Part shown: piece after piece, positions 28,087-37,280 of the stretch
Layout of the letters: each line of letters begins with the position of its first letter
Numbering within the stretch: position 1 is the first letter of the stretch
Source of the DNA: Pseudomonas cuatrocienegasensis
Lineage (GTDB): Bacteria > Pseudomonadota > Gammaproteobacteria > Pseudomonadales > Pseudomonadaceae
Length of the DNA: 64,000 nucleotides
Assembly: GCF_900110925.1 (NCBI RefSeq)
Contig: NZ_FOFP01000011.1
Location: 62,001 to 126,000, forward strand
Direction of reading: 5' to 3'
Notes under the pieces: generated by a model
Databases searched by the model: none
The model's input: only the letters and a program-made list of their open reading frames with translations
Told to the model about the DNA's origin: nothing
Made by a program: the position numbers and the translations under genes

Positions 28087-29031
28087 ATGACTGAAGCACT
28101 GCGTATCGTCTTTGCCGGCACCCCGGAATTCGCCGCCGAACACCTCAAGGCCCTGCTCGACACGCCGCACCAGATCGTCGCGGTGTACAGCCAGCCGGAT
28201 CGCCCAGCCGGGCGCGGACAAAAGCTCACGCCCAGCCCGGTCAAGCAACTCGCCGTGCAGCACGATATTCCCGTGTACCAGCCGCAAACCCTGCGCGACC
28301 CGGCCGCCCAGGCCGAGCTGGCCGCACTCAAACCCGATTTAATGGTGGTGGTGGCCTACGGCCTGATCCTGCCGCAAGTGGTGCTCGACATCCCACGCCT
28401 GGGCTGCATCAACAGCCATGCCTCGCTGCTGCCACGCTGGCGTGGCGCGGCGCCGATCCAGCGCGCGGTAGAAGCCGGCGACGCTGAAAGCGGCGTGACC
28501 GTGATGCAGATGGAAGCCGGCCTCGACACCGGCCCGATGCTGCTCAAGGTCAGTACGCCGATCAGCGCCAGCGACACCGGCGGCAGCCTGCATGACCGCC
28601 TCGCCAGCCTCGGCCCCCAGGCCGTGGTGCAGGCGATTGCCGGGCTGGCTGCCGGCAGCCTGGTCGCCGAGGTGCAGGACGATGCCCTGGCCACCTACGC
28701 GCACAAGCTCAACAAGGACGAAGCGCGCCTCGACTTCAGCCGCCCAGCCGCAGAGCTGGAGCGCCTGGTGCGGGCCTTCCACCCCTGGCCGATCTGCCAC
28801 AGCACCTTGAATGGCGAAGCCATCAAGGTGCACGCCGCCCATAAAACCGAGGGGCAGGGCGCGCCGGGGACCATTCTCGCCGTCGACAAGCACGGCCTGA
28901 GCGTGGCCTGTGGCGAAGGCGCACTGTGCCTGACCCGCCTGCAACTGCCCGGCGGCAAAGCGCTGAACTTCGCCGACCTGTACAACAGCCGCCGCGAGCT
29001 GTTCGCCGTCGGCCAGGTGCTCGGCGCATGA
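28087..29031 (+). CDS. fmt: Methionyl-tRNA formyltransferase
   Basis: A 314-residue enzyme that formylates initiator Met-tRNA with 10-formyl-tetrahydrofolate. Seen: [14 protein letters not shown] at the start, the folate/catalytic segment [18 protein letters not shown] (Asn and His), and [14 protein letters not shown], followed by the C-terminal OB-fold. It overlaps rsmB by four bases (ATGA). Confidence 0.97.
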   Translation: MTEALRIVFAGTPEFAAEHLKALLDTPHQIVAVYSQPDRPAGRGQKLTPSPVKQLAVQHDIPVYQPQTLRDPAAQAELAALKPDLMVVVAYGLILPQVVLDIPRLGCINSHASLLPRWRGAAPIQRAVEAGDAESGVTVMQMEAGLDTGPMLLKVSTPISASDTGGSLHDRLASLGPQAVVQAIAGLAAGSLVAEVQDDALATYAHKLNKDEARLDFSRPAAELERLVRAFHPWPICHSTLNGEAIKVHAAHKTEGQGAPGTILAVDKHGLSVACGEGALCLTRLQLPGGKALNFADLYNSRRELFAVGQVLGA

Positions 29032-30341
29032 ACCCGCGCCTCGCCGCCGCCCGCGCCCTGGCCAGCGTCCTGGCCGGCAAGGCCTCCCTGGGCAGCAGCC
29101 TGCCGCCATTGCTGGATCGGGTAGAAGCACGGGACCGTGGCCTGGCCCAGGACCTGGCCTTCGGCACCGCGCGCTGGCAACCGCGCCTGGCGCTGATTGC
29201 CGAACAGTTGCTACAAAAACCCTTCAAGGCCGCCGACCGCGATGTCGAAGCGCTGCTGCTCGTGGGCCTCTACCAGCTGTTCTACACCCGCATTCCCGCC
29301 CATGCCGCCATCGGTGAAACCGTGGCCTGCATCGACAAGCTGAAGAAGCCCTCGCTCAAAGGCCTGCTCAACGCCGTGCTGCGCAATGCCCAGCGCGAAG
29401 GCGAGGCGATCATCGCCCAGCTGGATCGCGACCCGGTGCTGCACACCGCCCACCCGCGCTGGCTGCAGAAAGCCCTCAAGGCCCACTGGCCGGAGCACTG
29501 GCAGGCCATCTGTGCGGCCAACAACGCCCATCCGCCGCTGATTCTGCGGGTCAACCGTCGCCAGGGCAGCCGTGATGCCTACCTGGCCCAGCTCGCCGAT
29601 GCTGGCATCGAGGCCAGCGCCTGCGCCTTCAGCCGCGACGGCATCGTCCTGGCCCAGGCCTGCGACGTGACCCAGCTGCCCGGCTTCGCCGCCGGCCAGG
29701 TCAGCGTGCAGGACGAAGCGGCGCAACTGACCGCCGACCTGCTCGACCTGGCCCCCGGCCAGCGCGTGCTCGACGCTTGCTGCGCACCCGGCGGCAAGAC
29801 CTGTCACCTGCTCGAAGCCGAGCCGGCGCTGGCCGAGGTGGTGGGCGTCGACCTGGAAGCCAAACGCCTGGTGCGGGTGCGCGAGAACCTCGCCCGCCTG
29901 GGGCTCAGCGCCCAGCTGATCGCCGCCGATGGCCGCGACACCGCCGCCTGGTGGGACGGCCAGCCGTTCCAGCGGATTCTCCTCGATGCGCCCTGCTCGG
30001 CTACCGGGGTGATCCGCCGCCACCCGGATATCAAACTGACCCGCACCGCCGCGGACATCGACGCCCTGGCGCAGCTGCAAGGCGAGCTGCTCGATGCGCT
30101 CTGGCCGACCCTGGCCGACGGCGGTGTGCTGCTCTACGCCACCTGCTCGACCCTGCCCACCGAGAACACCGAGGTCATCGCCGCATTTCTCGCGCGCACC
30201 GCCGATGCTCACGAGCAGGTGATCGACGGGCCATTCGGCCTGGCTCAGCTCCACGGCCGGCAATTACTGGCGCAGGAAGGCGGCCACGATGGCTTTTACT
30301 ATGCCAAGCTGATGAAAATCGCTGCCGCACCGCGCGGCTGA
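29028..30341 (+). CDS. rsmB: 16S rRNA (cytosine(967)-C(5))-methyltransferase
   Basis: A 437-residue SAM-dependent enzyme. The N-terminal NusB-like RNA-binding domain covers about residues 1-140; the methyltransferase domain shows [15 protein letters not shown] (SAM motif I), the PCS motif in [18 protein letters not shown] and the catalytic cysteine in [11 protein letters not shown]. The frame is open 34 codons upstream inside fmt, but the ATG at 29028 matches the family start. The 4-base overlap couples it to fmt. Confidence 0.96.
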   Translation: MNPRLAAARALASVLAGKASLGSSLPPLLDRVEARDRGLAQDLAFGTARWQPRLALIAEQLLQKPFKAADRDVEALLLVGLYQLFYTRIPAHAAIGETVACIDKLKKPSLKGLLNAVLRNAQREGEAIIAQLDRDPVLHTAHPRWLQKALKAHWPEHWQAICAANNAHPPLILRVNRRQGSRDAYLAQLADAGIEASACAFSRDGIVLAQACDVTQLPGFAAGQVSVQDEAAQLTADLLDLAPGQRVLDACCAPGGKTCHLLEAEPALAEVVGVDLEAKRLVRVRENLARLGLSAQLIAADGRDTAAWWDGQPFQRILLDAPCSATGVIRRHPDIKLTRTAADIDALAQLQGELLDALWPTLADGGVLLYATCSTLPTENTEVIAAFLARTADAHEQVIDGPFGLAQLHGRQLLAQEGGHDGFYYAKLMKIAAAPRG

Positions 30342-30353
30342 GGAACAGACTGC

Positions 30354-31727
30354 ATGAAGATCATCATTCTCGGCGCCGGCCAGGTCGGTGGTACGCTGGC
30401 CGAACACCTGGCCAGCGAAGCCAACGACATCACCGTGGTCGACACCGACGGTGACCGCCTGCGCGACCTCGGCGACCGCCTGGATATTCGCACCGTGCAG
30501 GGCCGGGGCTCCTTTCCCACCGTGCTACGCCAGGCCGGCGCGGATGACGCCGACATGCTGATCGCCGTGACCAACAGCGATGAAGTCAACATGATCGCCT
30601 GCCAGGTCAGCTACACCCTGTTCCACACGCCGACCAAGATCGCCCGCGTGCGCGAGCCGGCCTACCTGACCCGCGCCGGGCTGTTCGACAACGAAGCCAT
30701 CCCGATCGACGTGCTGATCAGCCCCGAGCAAGTGGTGACCAACTACATCAAGCGCCTGATCGAATACCCCGGCGCCCTGCAGGTCATCGACTTCGCCGAG
30801 GGCAAGGCGCAGCTCGTGGCGGTACGTGCCTATTACGGTGGGCCGCTGGTCGGCCAGCAACTGCGCCAGTTGCGCGAGCACATGCCCAACGTCGACACCC
30901 GCGTGGCGGCGATCTTCCGCCGTAACCGGCCGATCATCCCCAAGGGCGACACGGTGATCGAGGCCGATGACGAAGTCTTCTTCATTGCCGCCAAAGCCCA
31001 CATCCGCGCGGTGATGAGCGAAATGCGCCGCCTCGAGGACAGCTACAAGAAGGTGGTGATCGCCGGCGGCGGCAACATCGGCGAGCGCCTGGCCGAAGCC
31101 ATCGAAAGCCGTTACCAGGTGAAGATCATCGAGATGAACCCGGCGCGCTGCCGCTACCTCTCGGAGAACCTCGACAGCACCATCGTGCTGCAGGGCAGCG
31201 CCTCGGACCGCGACCTGCTGGTGGAAGAGAACATCAACGACGCCGACATCTTCCTGGCCCTGACCAACGATGACGAAGCCAACATCATGTCCTCGCTGCT
31301 GGCCAAGCGCCTGGGCGCGCGCAAGGTGATGACCATCATCAACAACCCAGCCTATGTCGACCTGGTGCAGGGCGGTGAGATCGACATCGCCATCAGCCCG
31401 CAGATGGCCACCATCGGTACCCTGCTGACCCACGTGCGCCGTGGCGACATCGTCAGCGTGCACTCGCTGCGCCGTGGTGCGGCCGAGGCCATCGAGGCCA
31501 TCGCCCATGGCGATGCCAAGTCGAGCAAGGTGATCGGCCGGCGCATCGCCGATATCGCCCTGCCGCCGGGTACCACCATCGGCGCGATCATCCGCCACGA
31601 GGAAGTGCTGATCGCCCACGACGCCACGGTGATCGAATCGGGCGACCATGTGATCCTGTTCCTGGTCGACAAGAAGTACATCCGCGATGCCGAGCGGCTG
31701 TTCCAGGTCGGCCTGACGTTCTTCTAA
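30354..31727 (+). CDS. trkA: Trk potassium uptake regulator TrkA
   Basis: A 457-residue peripheral membrane protein that binds NAD(H) and gates the TrkH/TrkG potassium channel. It holds two tandem RCK units: [18 protein letters not shown] at residue 2 and [17 protein letters not shown] near residue 233, each followed by a TrkA-C domain. Full length for the family. It follows rsmB by 12 bases in the def-fmt-rsmB-trkA run. Confidence 0.96.
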   Translation: MKIIILGAGQVGGTLAEHLASEANDITVVDTDGDRLRDLGDRLDIRTVQGRGSFPTVLRQAGADDADMLIAVTNSDEVNMIACQVSYTLFHTPTKIARVREPAYLTRAGLFDNEAIPIDVLISPEQVVTNYIKRLIEYPGALQVIDFAEGKAQLVAVRAYYGGPLVGQQLRQLREHMPNVDTRVAAIFRRNRPIIPKGDTVIEADDEVFFIAAKAHIRAVMSEMRRLEDSYKKVVIAGGGNIGERLAEAIESRYQVKIIEMNPARCRYLSENLDSTIVLQGSASDRDLLVEENINDADIFLALTNDDEANIMSSLLAKRLGARKVMTIINNPAYVDLVQGGEIDIAISPQMATIGTLLTHVRRGDIVSVHSLRRGAAEAIEAIAHGDAKSSKVIGRRIADIALPPGTTIGAIIRHEEVLIAHDATVIESGDHVILFLVDKKYIRDAERLFQVGLTFF

Positions 31728-31758
31728 AAACGCCGATCAACCGAAGGAGGGAGGCCTT

Positions 31759-32079
31759 GTGAGCACTGACGCGCTGGAAAAAATGCTGGCCAAGGGCATC
31801 GACAATGCCCTGCTGCGTTTCGGCCTGGGCAAGGCGCATCTGGATGCCGGCAACGCCGCCCTGGCGTCTGAGCACCTGCAGCGCTGTGTGGCCTTCGACC
31901 CGGCCTATTCCGCCGCCTGGAAGCTGCTGGGCAAAGCCCTGCAGGCCAGTGGCAACGCAACCGGCGCCGGTCAGGCCTGGCAGCAGGGCATCGCTGCCGC
32001 TCAGGCCAAGGGCGACAAGCAGGCCGAGAAGGAAATGACCCTGTTCCTGCGCAAGCTGGAGAAGGCTGCGCAGGCCTGA
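31759..32079 (+). CDS. Small TPR-like protein
   Basis: A 106-residue helical protein with tetratricopeptide-like repeats (NALLRFGLGKAHLDAGNAALA, in two parts; then AAWKLLGKALQASGNATGAG). No catalytic motif; a protein-binding role is likely. The GTG start is preceded by a strong AAGGAGG. It follows trkA by 31 bases and may be cotranscribed. Confidence 0.78.
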   Translation: MSTDALEKMLAKGIDNALLRFGLGKAHLDAGNAALASEHLQRCVAFDPAYSAAWKLLGKALQASGNATGAGQAWQQGIAAAQAKGDKQAEKEMTLFLRKLEKAAQA

Positions 32080-32586
32080 TCAGTTGATGCTGTAGCCGCG
32101 CCCACTGAGGCAGGCGCCGAGGGCGCGTCGGTAGTAATCGCTGGTACTCGCCGCCGGTGCACGGGTGGCGCTGGCGGGGTCGAAGCCGCTCTGGCTGACC
32201 GCCCAGGTGTGGCACTCGTAGCGGTCGCGGGCTTGCAGATCGGCATCCTGGCCCCGGGCCGGGTAGGCAATGACCGTGTAGTTGGCGGCAGGTGCCGTGC
32301 TGGCCACCGGGGGCGCCTCAACCACCACGTACTCTTTGCGGTCGGCATTCCACATGTAATAGGTGCCCGCCGCGACGAAGTACAGCGCGCTGCCGATCCA
32401 CAGCTCACGGGCGAAATCCGGCAAGCCATGCCCGTGCCGCGGCCCTGGCCCACCCCAACCCGGCCCAGGGCCGCCATGCCGTACGCCGGGACCGCCCCCC
32501 GGTCCACCTGGGCCTGCCAGAGCACTCAAGGACAGGGTCGTCAGCAGCAGGGCAGCAACAGCGGTACGCAGGTGGAATGGCTTCAT
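32080..32586 (-). CDS. DUF6515-like exported protein
   Basis: A 168-residue protein with a signal peptide (about 1-24, ending LSALA), a Gly/Pro/His-rich linker (PGGPGGGPGVRHGGPGPGWG), a hydrophobic stretch around ALYFVAAGTYYMW, and a C-terminal part with RYECHTWAVSQSGFDP and YRRALGACLSGRGYS, which I associate with DUF6515 proteins. No function is known. Its stop codon abuts that of the convergent TPR gene without a gap. Confidence 0.65.
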   Translation of the reverse strand: MKPFHLRTAVAALLLTTLSLSALAGPGGPGGGPGVRHGGPGPGWGGPGPRHGHGLPDFARELWIGSALYFVAAGTYYMWNADRKEYVVVEAPPVASTAPAANYTVIAYPARGQDADLQARDRYECHTWAVSQSGFDPASATRAPAASTSDYYRRALGACLSGRGYSIN

Positions 32587-32709
32587 CTTGGGCTCCGAGG
32601 CGTCTAACCGCCCGTGCGGGTGTACGGGCAGGCTGCATTATCCAGAGGCCTGTGCAAGCGCAGGTCAGGCTGCTGTAAATACAATGTAAAGCCTGAGTTG
32701 GCGCCTTGT

Positions 32710-33609
32710 TCAGCGGCGCGCCTGGGCCTCGCGAGTCAGCAGGTCGATAAATGCCTGGGCCAGCGGCGAGCGTTCCTGGCGGCGCTTGACCAGCCACACC
32801 GCGGTGGTCGCATCGGCATCGAGCAGGGTGCGAAACACCACGCCGTCGATGCGGATCCGGCGGAACGAGGAGGGCAGCACCGAAACGCCAAGCCCTGCCG
32901 CGACCAAGCCGATGATGGTCAGCGCCTCGTGCGCTTCCTGGGTGATGCGCGGGCTGAAACCGGCCTGCCGCGCAAGGTTGAACAGCTGCCCATAGAGCCC
33001 TGAGCCGTAACTACGCGGAAAGAACACAAAAGGCTCGGCGGCCAGTTCGGCCAGGCTCAGGCCGTGCTCCTGCTCGCCCGCCAGCGGGTGACCGGCATGC
33101 AGCAGGGCCACCAGCGGCTCGCGCAACAACTCCACGGCATCCAACTCGGCGGGCAGCTCCAGTGGGCGGATCATGCCGACCTGCAGCTTTTTGTCGACCA
33201 GCGCCTGGCTGACCTCGCGGCTGGTCATTTCCTGCAGGTTGAGGTGCACCGCCGGGAACGCCTGGCGAAAGGCGAACACGGCCTGGGGGATGATCGAGAC
33301 AAAGGGCGCGGAGGAGGTGAAGCCGATCTGCAGCTCACCGATCTCGCCCTGCTCGGCACGCCGCACCACATCCACCGACTTGCTCACCTGGGCCAGGGTC
33401 TGGCGGGTTTCCTCGAGGAACAGCCGGCCGGCATCGGTGAGGGCCACATGGCGGTTGCTGCGCTCGAACAAACGCACCCCCAGTTCCTGCTCCAGGGCCT
33501 GGATCTGCTGGCTTAACGGCGGCTGGGAAATGCCCAGCAGCTCGGCGGCCCGACCAAAGTGCAGCTCCTCGGCGACGGCCACGAAGTAGCGCAGATGACG
33601 CAGTTCCAT
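32710..33609 (-). CDS. LysR family transcriptional regulator
   Basis: A 299-residue LysR protein with a CatM/BenM-like N-terminus (MELRHLRYFVAVAEELHFGR, helix-turn-helix to about residue 60) and an effector domain. It is divergent from an MFS exporter gene with 175 bases between, a layout in which the LysR protein normally controls the transporter. An 11-base palindrome AATATTATATT at 33649-33659 in the intergenic region is a possible binding site. The ligand is unknown. Confidence 0.87.
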   Translation of the reverse strand: MELRHLRYFVAVAEELHFGRAAELLGISQPPLSQQIQALEQELGVRLFERSNRHVALTDAGRLFLEETRQTLAQVSKSVDVVRRAEQGEIGELQIGFTSSAPFVSIIPQAVFAFRQAFPAVHLNLQEMTSREVSQALVDKKLQVGMIRPLELPAELDAVELLREPLVALLHAGHPLAGEQEHGLSLAELAAEPFVFFPRSYGSGLYGQLFNLARQAGFSPRITQEAHEALTIIGLVAAGLGVSVLPSSFRRIRIDGVVFRTLLDADATTAVWLVKRRQERSPLAQAFIDLLTREAQARR

Positions 33610-33784
33610 TCAACACTCCATAAGTCGTAAAACCTATTGATCGTGTCGAATATTATATTGGAAAGAACTTGCTGGCCTCTTTATCCTGACGCCATTCCCA
33701 CTGACAACACACCCACGTCATGCCGGTATTTACCTGTGCATGCGGCCGCGTTTTGCTCGGGAAACGCGTATGCAAGAGGACACC

Positions 33785-35056
33785 ATGAGTCAGCCCGCAC
33801 CCTGCACCCCCGCCGATAAAGCCCCTGCCCCTGAGCGCGTCTCGGCAGAGCCTGTGTATATCCAGAAAGGCACCCGCGCCTTCCTGCGCAGCATTCTCGC
33901 CATGTGCAGCGGCGGCTTTGCCACCTTCGCCCTGCTGTATTGCGTGCAGCCGATGATGCCGATGCTCTCGCTGCAATTCGGCCTGAACGCGGCGCAGAGC
34001 AGCCTGATCCTCTCCGTCTCCACCATTACCCTGGCCATCGGCCTGCTGATCACCGGGCCGCTGTCCGATGCCCTGGGGCGCAAGCCGGTGATGGTGGTCT
34101 CGCTGTTCGCTGCGGCACTGTTCACCGTCGGCAGCGCACTGATGCCAACCTGGGAAGGCGTGCTGATCATGCGCGCCCTGGTCGGCCTGGCGCTCAGCGG
34201 CCTGGCCGCCGTGGCCATGAGTTACCTGAGCGAAGAAATAAACCCGCTGCACCTGGGCCTGGCCATGGGCGTGTACATCGGCGGCAATGCGATTGGCGGC
34301 ATGAGCGGGCGCCTGCTCAGCGGCATTCTGGTCGATTACATGTCCTGGCACGCGGTGCTCGGCACCTTGGGCGGCTTTGGCCTGCTGGCGGGGCTGCTGT
34401 TCTGGCGCCTGCTGCCCGAGTCGCGCAACTTTCGCCCGCGCTCCCTGCGCCCACGCAGCCTGCTGCAAGGCTATACGCTGCAGTTTCGCGACGCCGGGCT
34501 GCCATGGCTGTTCCTCCAGGGCTTCCTGCTGATGGGCGCCTTCGTCACACTGTTCAACTACATCGGTTACCGGCTGATCGAAGCACCCTTCCGCCTCGAC
34601 CAGACCAGCATCGGCCTGCTCTCGGTGGTCTACCTGTCCGGTATCTACAGCTCGGCGCAGATCGGCGCCCTGGCCGATAAGCTGGGGCGACGCAAGGTGC
34701 TCTGGGCGATGATCGGGCTGATGCTCGGCGGCCTGGGCCTGACCCTGTTCGATGTGCTGCCAGTGATTCTGCTCGGCATGCTGCTGTTCACCTTCGGCTT
34801 CTTCGCCGCGCACTCGGTGGCCAGCAGCTGGATCGGCCGCCGCGCCACCCAGGCCAAGGGCCAGGCCTCGTCGCTGTACCTGTTCTGCTATTACCTGGGC
34901 TCCAGCGTTGCCGGCACCCTGGGCGGGCTGTTCTGGCAGGCGGCTGGCTGGGATGGCATCGGCCTGTTTATCGGCACGCTGTTGCTGGTGTCACTGGCGG
35001 TGGCGGTCCACCTGTCACGCTTGCAGGCGCTGCCGTTGGCTATCCAGCCGCGTTAA
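33785..35056 (+). CDS. MFS transporter (YnfM-like)
   Basis: A 423-residue major facilitator with 12 predicted membrane segments. The MFS signature between segments 2 and 3 is GPLSDALGRKPVM, and the equivalent in the second half is GALADKLGRRKVLW. It is closest in feel to the YnfM/AraJ group of exporters; the substrate is unknown. I use the ATG at 33785, which follows AAGAGGACACC, rather than the in-frame ATGs at 33770 and 33740. Confidence 0.88.
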   Translation: MSQPAPCTPADKAPAPERVSAEPVYIQKGTRAFLRSILAMCSGGFATFALLYCVQPMMPMLSLQFGLNAAQSSLILSVSTITLAIGLLITGPLSDALGRKPVMVVSLFAAALFTVGSALMPTWEGVLIMRALVGLALSGLAAVAMSYLSEEINPLHLGLAMGVYIGGNAIGGMSGRLLSGILVDYMSWHAVLGTLGGFGLLAGLLFWRLLPESRNFRPRSLRPRSLLQGYTLQFRDAGLPWLFLQGFLLMGAFVTLFNYIGYRLIEAPFRLDQTSIGLLSVVYLSGIYSSAQIGALADKLGRRKVLWAMIGLMLGGLGLTLFDVLPVILLGMLLFTFGFFAAHSVASSWIGRRATQAKGQASSLYLFCYYLGSSVAGTLGGLFWQAAGWDGIGLFIGTLLLVSLAVAVHLSRLQALPLAIQPR

Positions 35057-35116
35057 AGGCGGCCCAGGCCGACGGCAAAACACGCCTCGGCGGTGCGGAT
35101 GCGATGCGATGCGCCG

Positions 35117-35770
35117 CTAGACGGCCACTGCCGCACGTTGCGGCAGAGCGCGCACGATGGCGCTGAGCAACATGCCGTAGAGCGGCACGAAGAGAATCAG
35201 GCTGATGGCCAGCTTGATGACGTAGTCCACCGTGGCGATCTCCACCCAGTTGGCCGCCATAAACGGATCGTCGCTGTGCCAGAAGGCCACCGAGAAAAAC
35301 AGGAAGGTATCCAGCAGGTTGCCGAAGATGGTCGAGGCGGTGGGGGCGATCCACCATTGGCGCATCTGCCGCAGGCGGTCGAACACCTGAATGTCCAGCA
35401 ACTGGCCAAGGGCATAGGCCAGGAAGCTGGCCACGGCGATACGGAAGACAAACAGGTTGAACTCACCCAGCGCCATCAGCCCACCGAAGGCGCCTTCGTG
35501 GAATAGCACCGAGACCACATAGGAGGCGACCAGCGCGGGCAGCATGACCCGCGCGATCACGACCCGCGCCGAGTGCTTGCCGATCAGGCGCACGGTCAGG
35601 TCGGTGGCAAGAAAGATAAAGGGAAAGCTGAACGCGCCCCAGGTGGTGTGCCAGCCGAACAGGGTGATCGGCAGCTGCACCAGGTAGTTGCTGGCGATGA
35701 TGATGAGAATGTGAAATGCGATCAGGCCAGCCAATACAAAGCGGCTGACCGATGGGGGGATCAGGGTCAT
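35117..35770 (-). CDS. yhhQ: Queuosine precursor (preQ0/preQ1) transporter
   Basis: A 217-residue inner-membrane protein of the YhhQ/ECF-like vitamin-transporter family (DUF165) with about six hydrophobic segments. Recognisable stretches are ASNYLVQLPITLFG, FPFIFLATDLTVRLIGK and STIFGNLLDTFLFFSVAFW. Family members import 7-cyano- or 7-aminomethyl-7-deazaguanine for queuosine in tRNA. A preQ1-I-type riboswitch covering its ribosome site confirms the link. Confidence 0.93.
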   Translation of the reverse strand: MTLIPPSVSRFVLAGLIAFHILIIIASNYLVQLPITLFGWHTTWGAFSFPFIFLATDLTVRLIGKHSARVVIARVMLPALVASYVVSVLFHEGAFGGLMALGEFNLFVFRIAVASFLAYALGQLLDIQVFDRLRQMRQWWIAPTASTIFGNLLDTFLFFSVAFWHSDDPFMAANWVEIATVDYVIKLAISLILFVPLYGMLLSAIVRALPQRAAVAV

Positions 35771-35777
35771 GTCTGTG

Positions 35778-35811
35778 TCCTTTTTCGTTGAATGGGGTTA
35801 GGGAACCCATT
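35778..35811 (-). promoter_or_regulatory. preQ1-I riboswitch in the yhhQ leader
   Basis: On the minus strand the leader reads AATGGG-TTCCCTAAC-CCCATT-CAACG-AAAAAGGA. Stem P1 is AATGGG/CCCATT. The loop has the TAAC that holds the ligand-binding cytosine. Loop TCC can pair with the GGA of the A-rich tail to make the H-type pseudoknot. It follows closely the Thermoanaerobacter preQ1 aptamer as I remember it. The tail GGA is the Shine-Dalgarno, seven bases from the ATG, so preQ1 binding would block yhhQ translation. Confidence 0.85.
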
Positions 35812-35842
35812 GCCGCTGCCGACATGGCCGCGAGCGGCGCGC

Positions 35843-35872
35843 ATTCTAGGGTCTGTTGACATTTCGTCGCAA
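35843..35872 (-). promoter_or_regulatory. Possible yhhQ promoter at the MITE junction
   Basis: Minus strand TTGCGA (35867-35872), 18-base spacer, TAGAAT (35843-35848) resembles a sigma-70 promoter with 4/6 and 5/6 matches. The -35 lies in the MITE-like element and the -10 spans its edge. Speculative. Confidence 0.35.
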
Positions 35873-36115
35873 GCCGCGTTGCCGCGAAAAATCTCGCCAG
35901 GCTAGGCGGAGGACGCAGGGAATGGTTGTTCCCTTGCCAAGTCCTCCAACACCGCATGGCGAGATTTTGCGCGCAACCCGCAGGGCCGGGCCAGTTTTAG
36001 CGCGATGCAGCGTTTCTCGATGGCTCATTTAGCCCACTAAACTTCGCATCTCGTGCCTTGCCTCGCGCTCAAACTGGCTCCGGCGCGGCCGCGAACGAAA
36101 CGTCAACAGACCCTA
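35847..36115. mobile_element. 269-bp MITE-like element
   Basis: Terminal inverted repeats of 21 bases, TAGGGTCTGTTGACATTTCGT and ACGAAACGTCAACAGACCCTA, with one mismatch; the outer TA on each side could be a TA target duplication. Inside are two more palindromes: AAAATCTCGCCA/TGGCGAGATTTT and CCAGTTTTAGCGCG/CGCGCTCAAACTGG. No transposase is encoded. It lies between the NlpC/P60 gene and the yhhQ leader. Confidence 0.75.
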
Positions 36116-36177
36116 GCCTGTTGTTGACTCGGGGGATAGGTTTTAGCAAGACGCAACCGCCCCGCTTATCCGTTGCA

Positions 36178-36690
36178 TCAAACCTGCGGCACGACTCGCT
36201 TGGCCAGTTGGAAGTGACGCGCCCAGTAGCTGTTGTTCAGGCGGTCGATACGTACCTTAGTCCCGCGGCGCGGGGCGTGGATAAAGCGCCCTTCGCCCAG
36301 GTAGATGGCCACATGGTCCACCGCGCGCTGGCGGATCTTGAAGAACAGCAGGTCGCCCGGCTGCAGGTCGGCACGTTTGACCGATGGGACATCGAGGCGA
36401 GACAGGGCACGGGAAGTACGCGGCAGATCGAGGTCGTCCAGCGGCTTGAAGACGTATTGCACCAGGCCGCTGCAATCGAAGCCCTGGCGGGGGCTAGTGC
36501 CGCCCCAACGGTAGGGCGTGCCCAGCGTGGTCAGGGCGCGATCAATGACCTTATGTGCCGGAGCAAGCTCGGCCGGGCGGCTCGAGGCGGGAAAAGTCTG
36601 TATGCGAAAAGTGGCCGAGGCGTCGGTGCAAATCCCGAGTAAAACAGCGCCCGCCAGACAAAGCGATATGAAGAAATGATTCAAACCCAT
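36178..36690 (-). CDS. NlpC/P60 (C40) family cell-wall peptidase
   Basis: An exported cysteine peptidase of about 170 residues that cuts peptide stems of peptidoglycan. Catalytic Cys is in GFDCSGLVQYVF, His in VDHVAIYLGEGRFIHAPRRG (H of DHVAIYLG), and a third polar residue follows. The signal peptide is GLNHFFISLCLAGAVLLG. The frame starts at a GTG at 36720, but that codon touches its own ribosome site; the ATG at 36690 gives a normal signal peptide, though with a poor ribosome site. Confidence 0.87.
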   Translation of the reverse strand: MGLNHFFISLCLAGAVLLGICTDASATFRIQTFPASSRPAELAPAHKVIDRALTTLGTPYRWGGTSPRQGFDCSGLVQYVFKPLDDLDLPRTSRALSRLDVPSVKRADLQPGDLLFFKIRQRAVDHVAIYLGEGRFIHAPRRGTKVRIDRLNNSYWARHFQLAKRVVPQV

Positions 36691-36925
36691 TAACCCAGAA
36701 AACAGCGCCGGCTTGCCCACTCCTTGCGATTCAACGCCTTGCTTATGTTAAGACGCACCTCTGCGCGTCCGAGGGACGGACAATGCAAGGTGGCGATCAG
36801 TTCAGCGGTGAATACCCAAAAACGATAAACGGCAACGTCAAGCGCCTAGCCAGAGACACTCAACACTGATCGGTCAAAAGCATGTCTGTCGCTCGGCAGA
36901 ACATAGGAGCAGCCATTGCAGCGCT

Positions 36926-37201
36926 TTAGTCCGCCTGCTCCTCGAGCACGAAACGCAGGCCGACACCGAGGCTATCGACCCGCATCACTTCCATCTGCAG
37001 AACAGGCGCCTCGATGGGCAAATCCTGAACCTGGCCGGTGACCCGGTCGCCCAGGCTAAGGCTCGCCAGGTCGGGATGCTTGACATAGACACCGCCGTCA
37101 GAAAGATCAATGGTCTGGGCGATAAGCTCCCCGAAGCTGGGATGGCTGACCTTGATCCGGCATTTCATCGGCGTGCGGGGGTGGCGGCGCTGATTGGACA
37201 T
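36926..37201 (-). CDS. PilZ domain protein (c-di-GMP binding)
   Basis: A 91-residue single-domain PilZ protein. The RxxxR motif is in QRRHPRTPMK and the D/NxSxxG motif in IDLSDGGVYV, so c-di-GMP binding residues are present. Effector output is unknown; it is not the pilus protein PilZ itself but the neighbour of the lipid A acyltransferase seen at the same place in P. aeruginosa. The 205-base gap upstream of its stop toward the peptidase gene shows nothing recognisable. Confidence 0.87.
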   Translation of the reverse strand: MSNQRRHPRTPMKCRIKVSHPSFGELIAQTIDLSDGGVYVKHPDLASLSLGDRVTGQVQDLPIEAPVLQMEVMRVDSLGVGLRFVLEEQAD

Positions 37202-37280
37202 GGACGGCGGCGATCCTTGAACGAGAAACGGTCAGGGGTTAATAGCGCACTTTCTGCCGTGCGCCCAGCCCAGGGAAAAA

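Noticed and set aside
36721..36925. Possible small RNA in the gap between the PilZ and NlpC/P60 genes
   Set aside because: No hairpin with T-run, promoter pair or repeat was found in these 205 bases.
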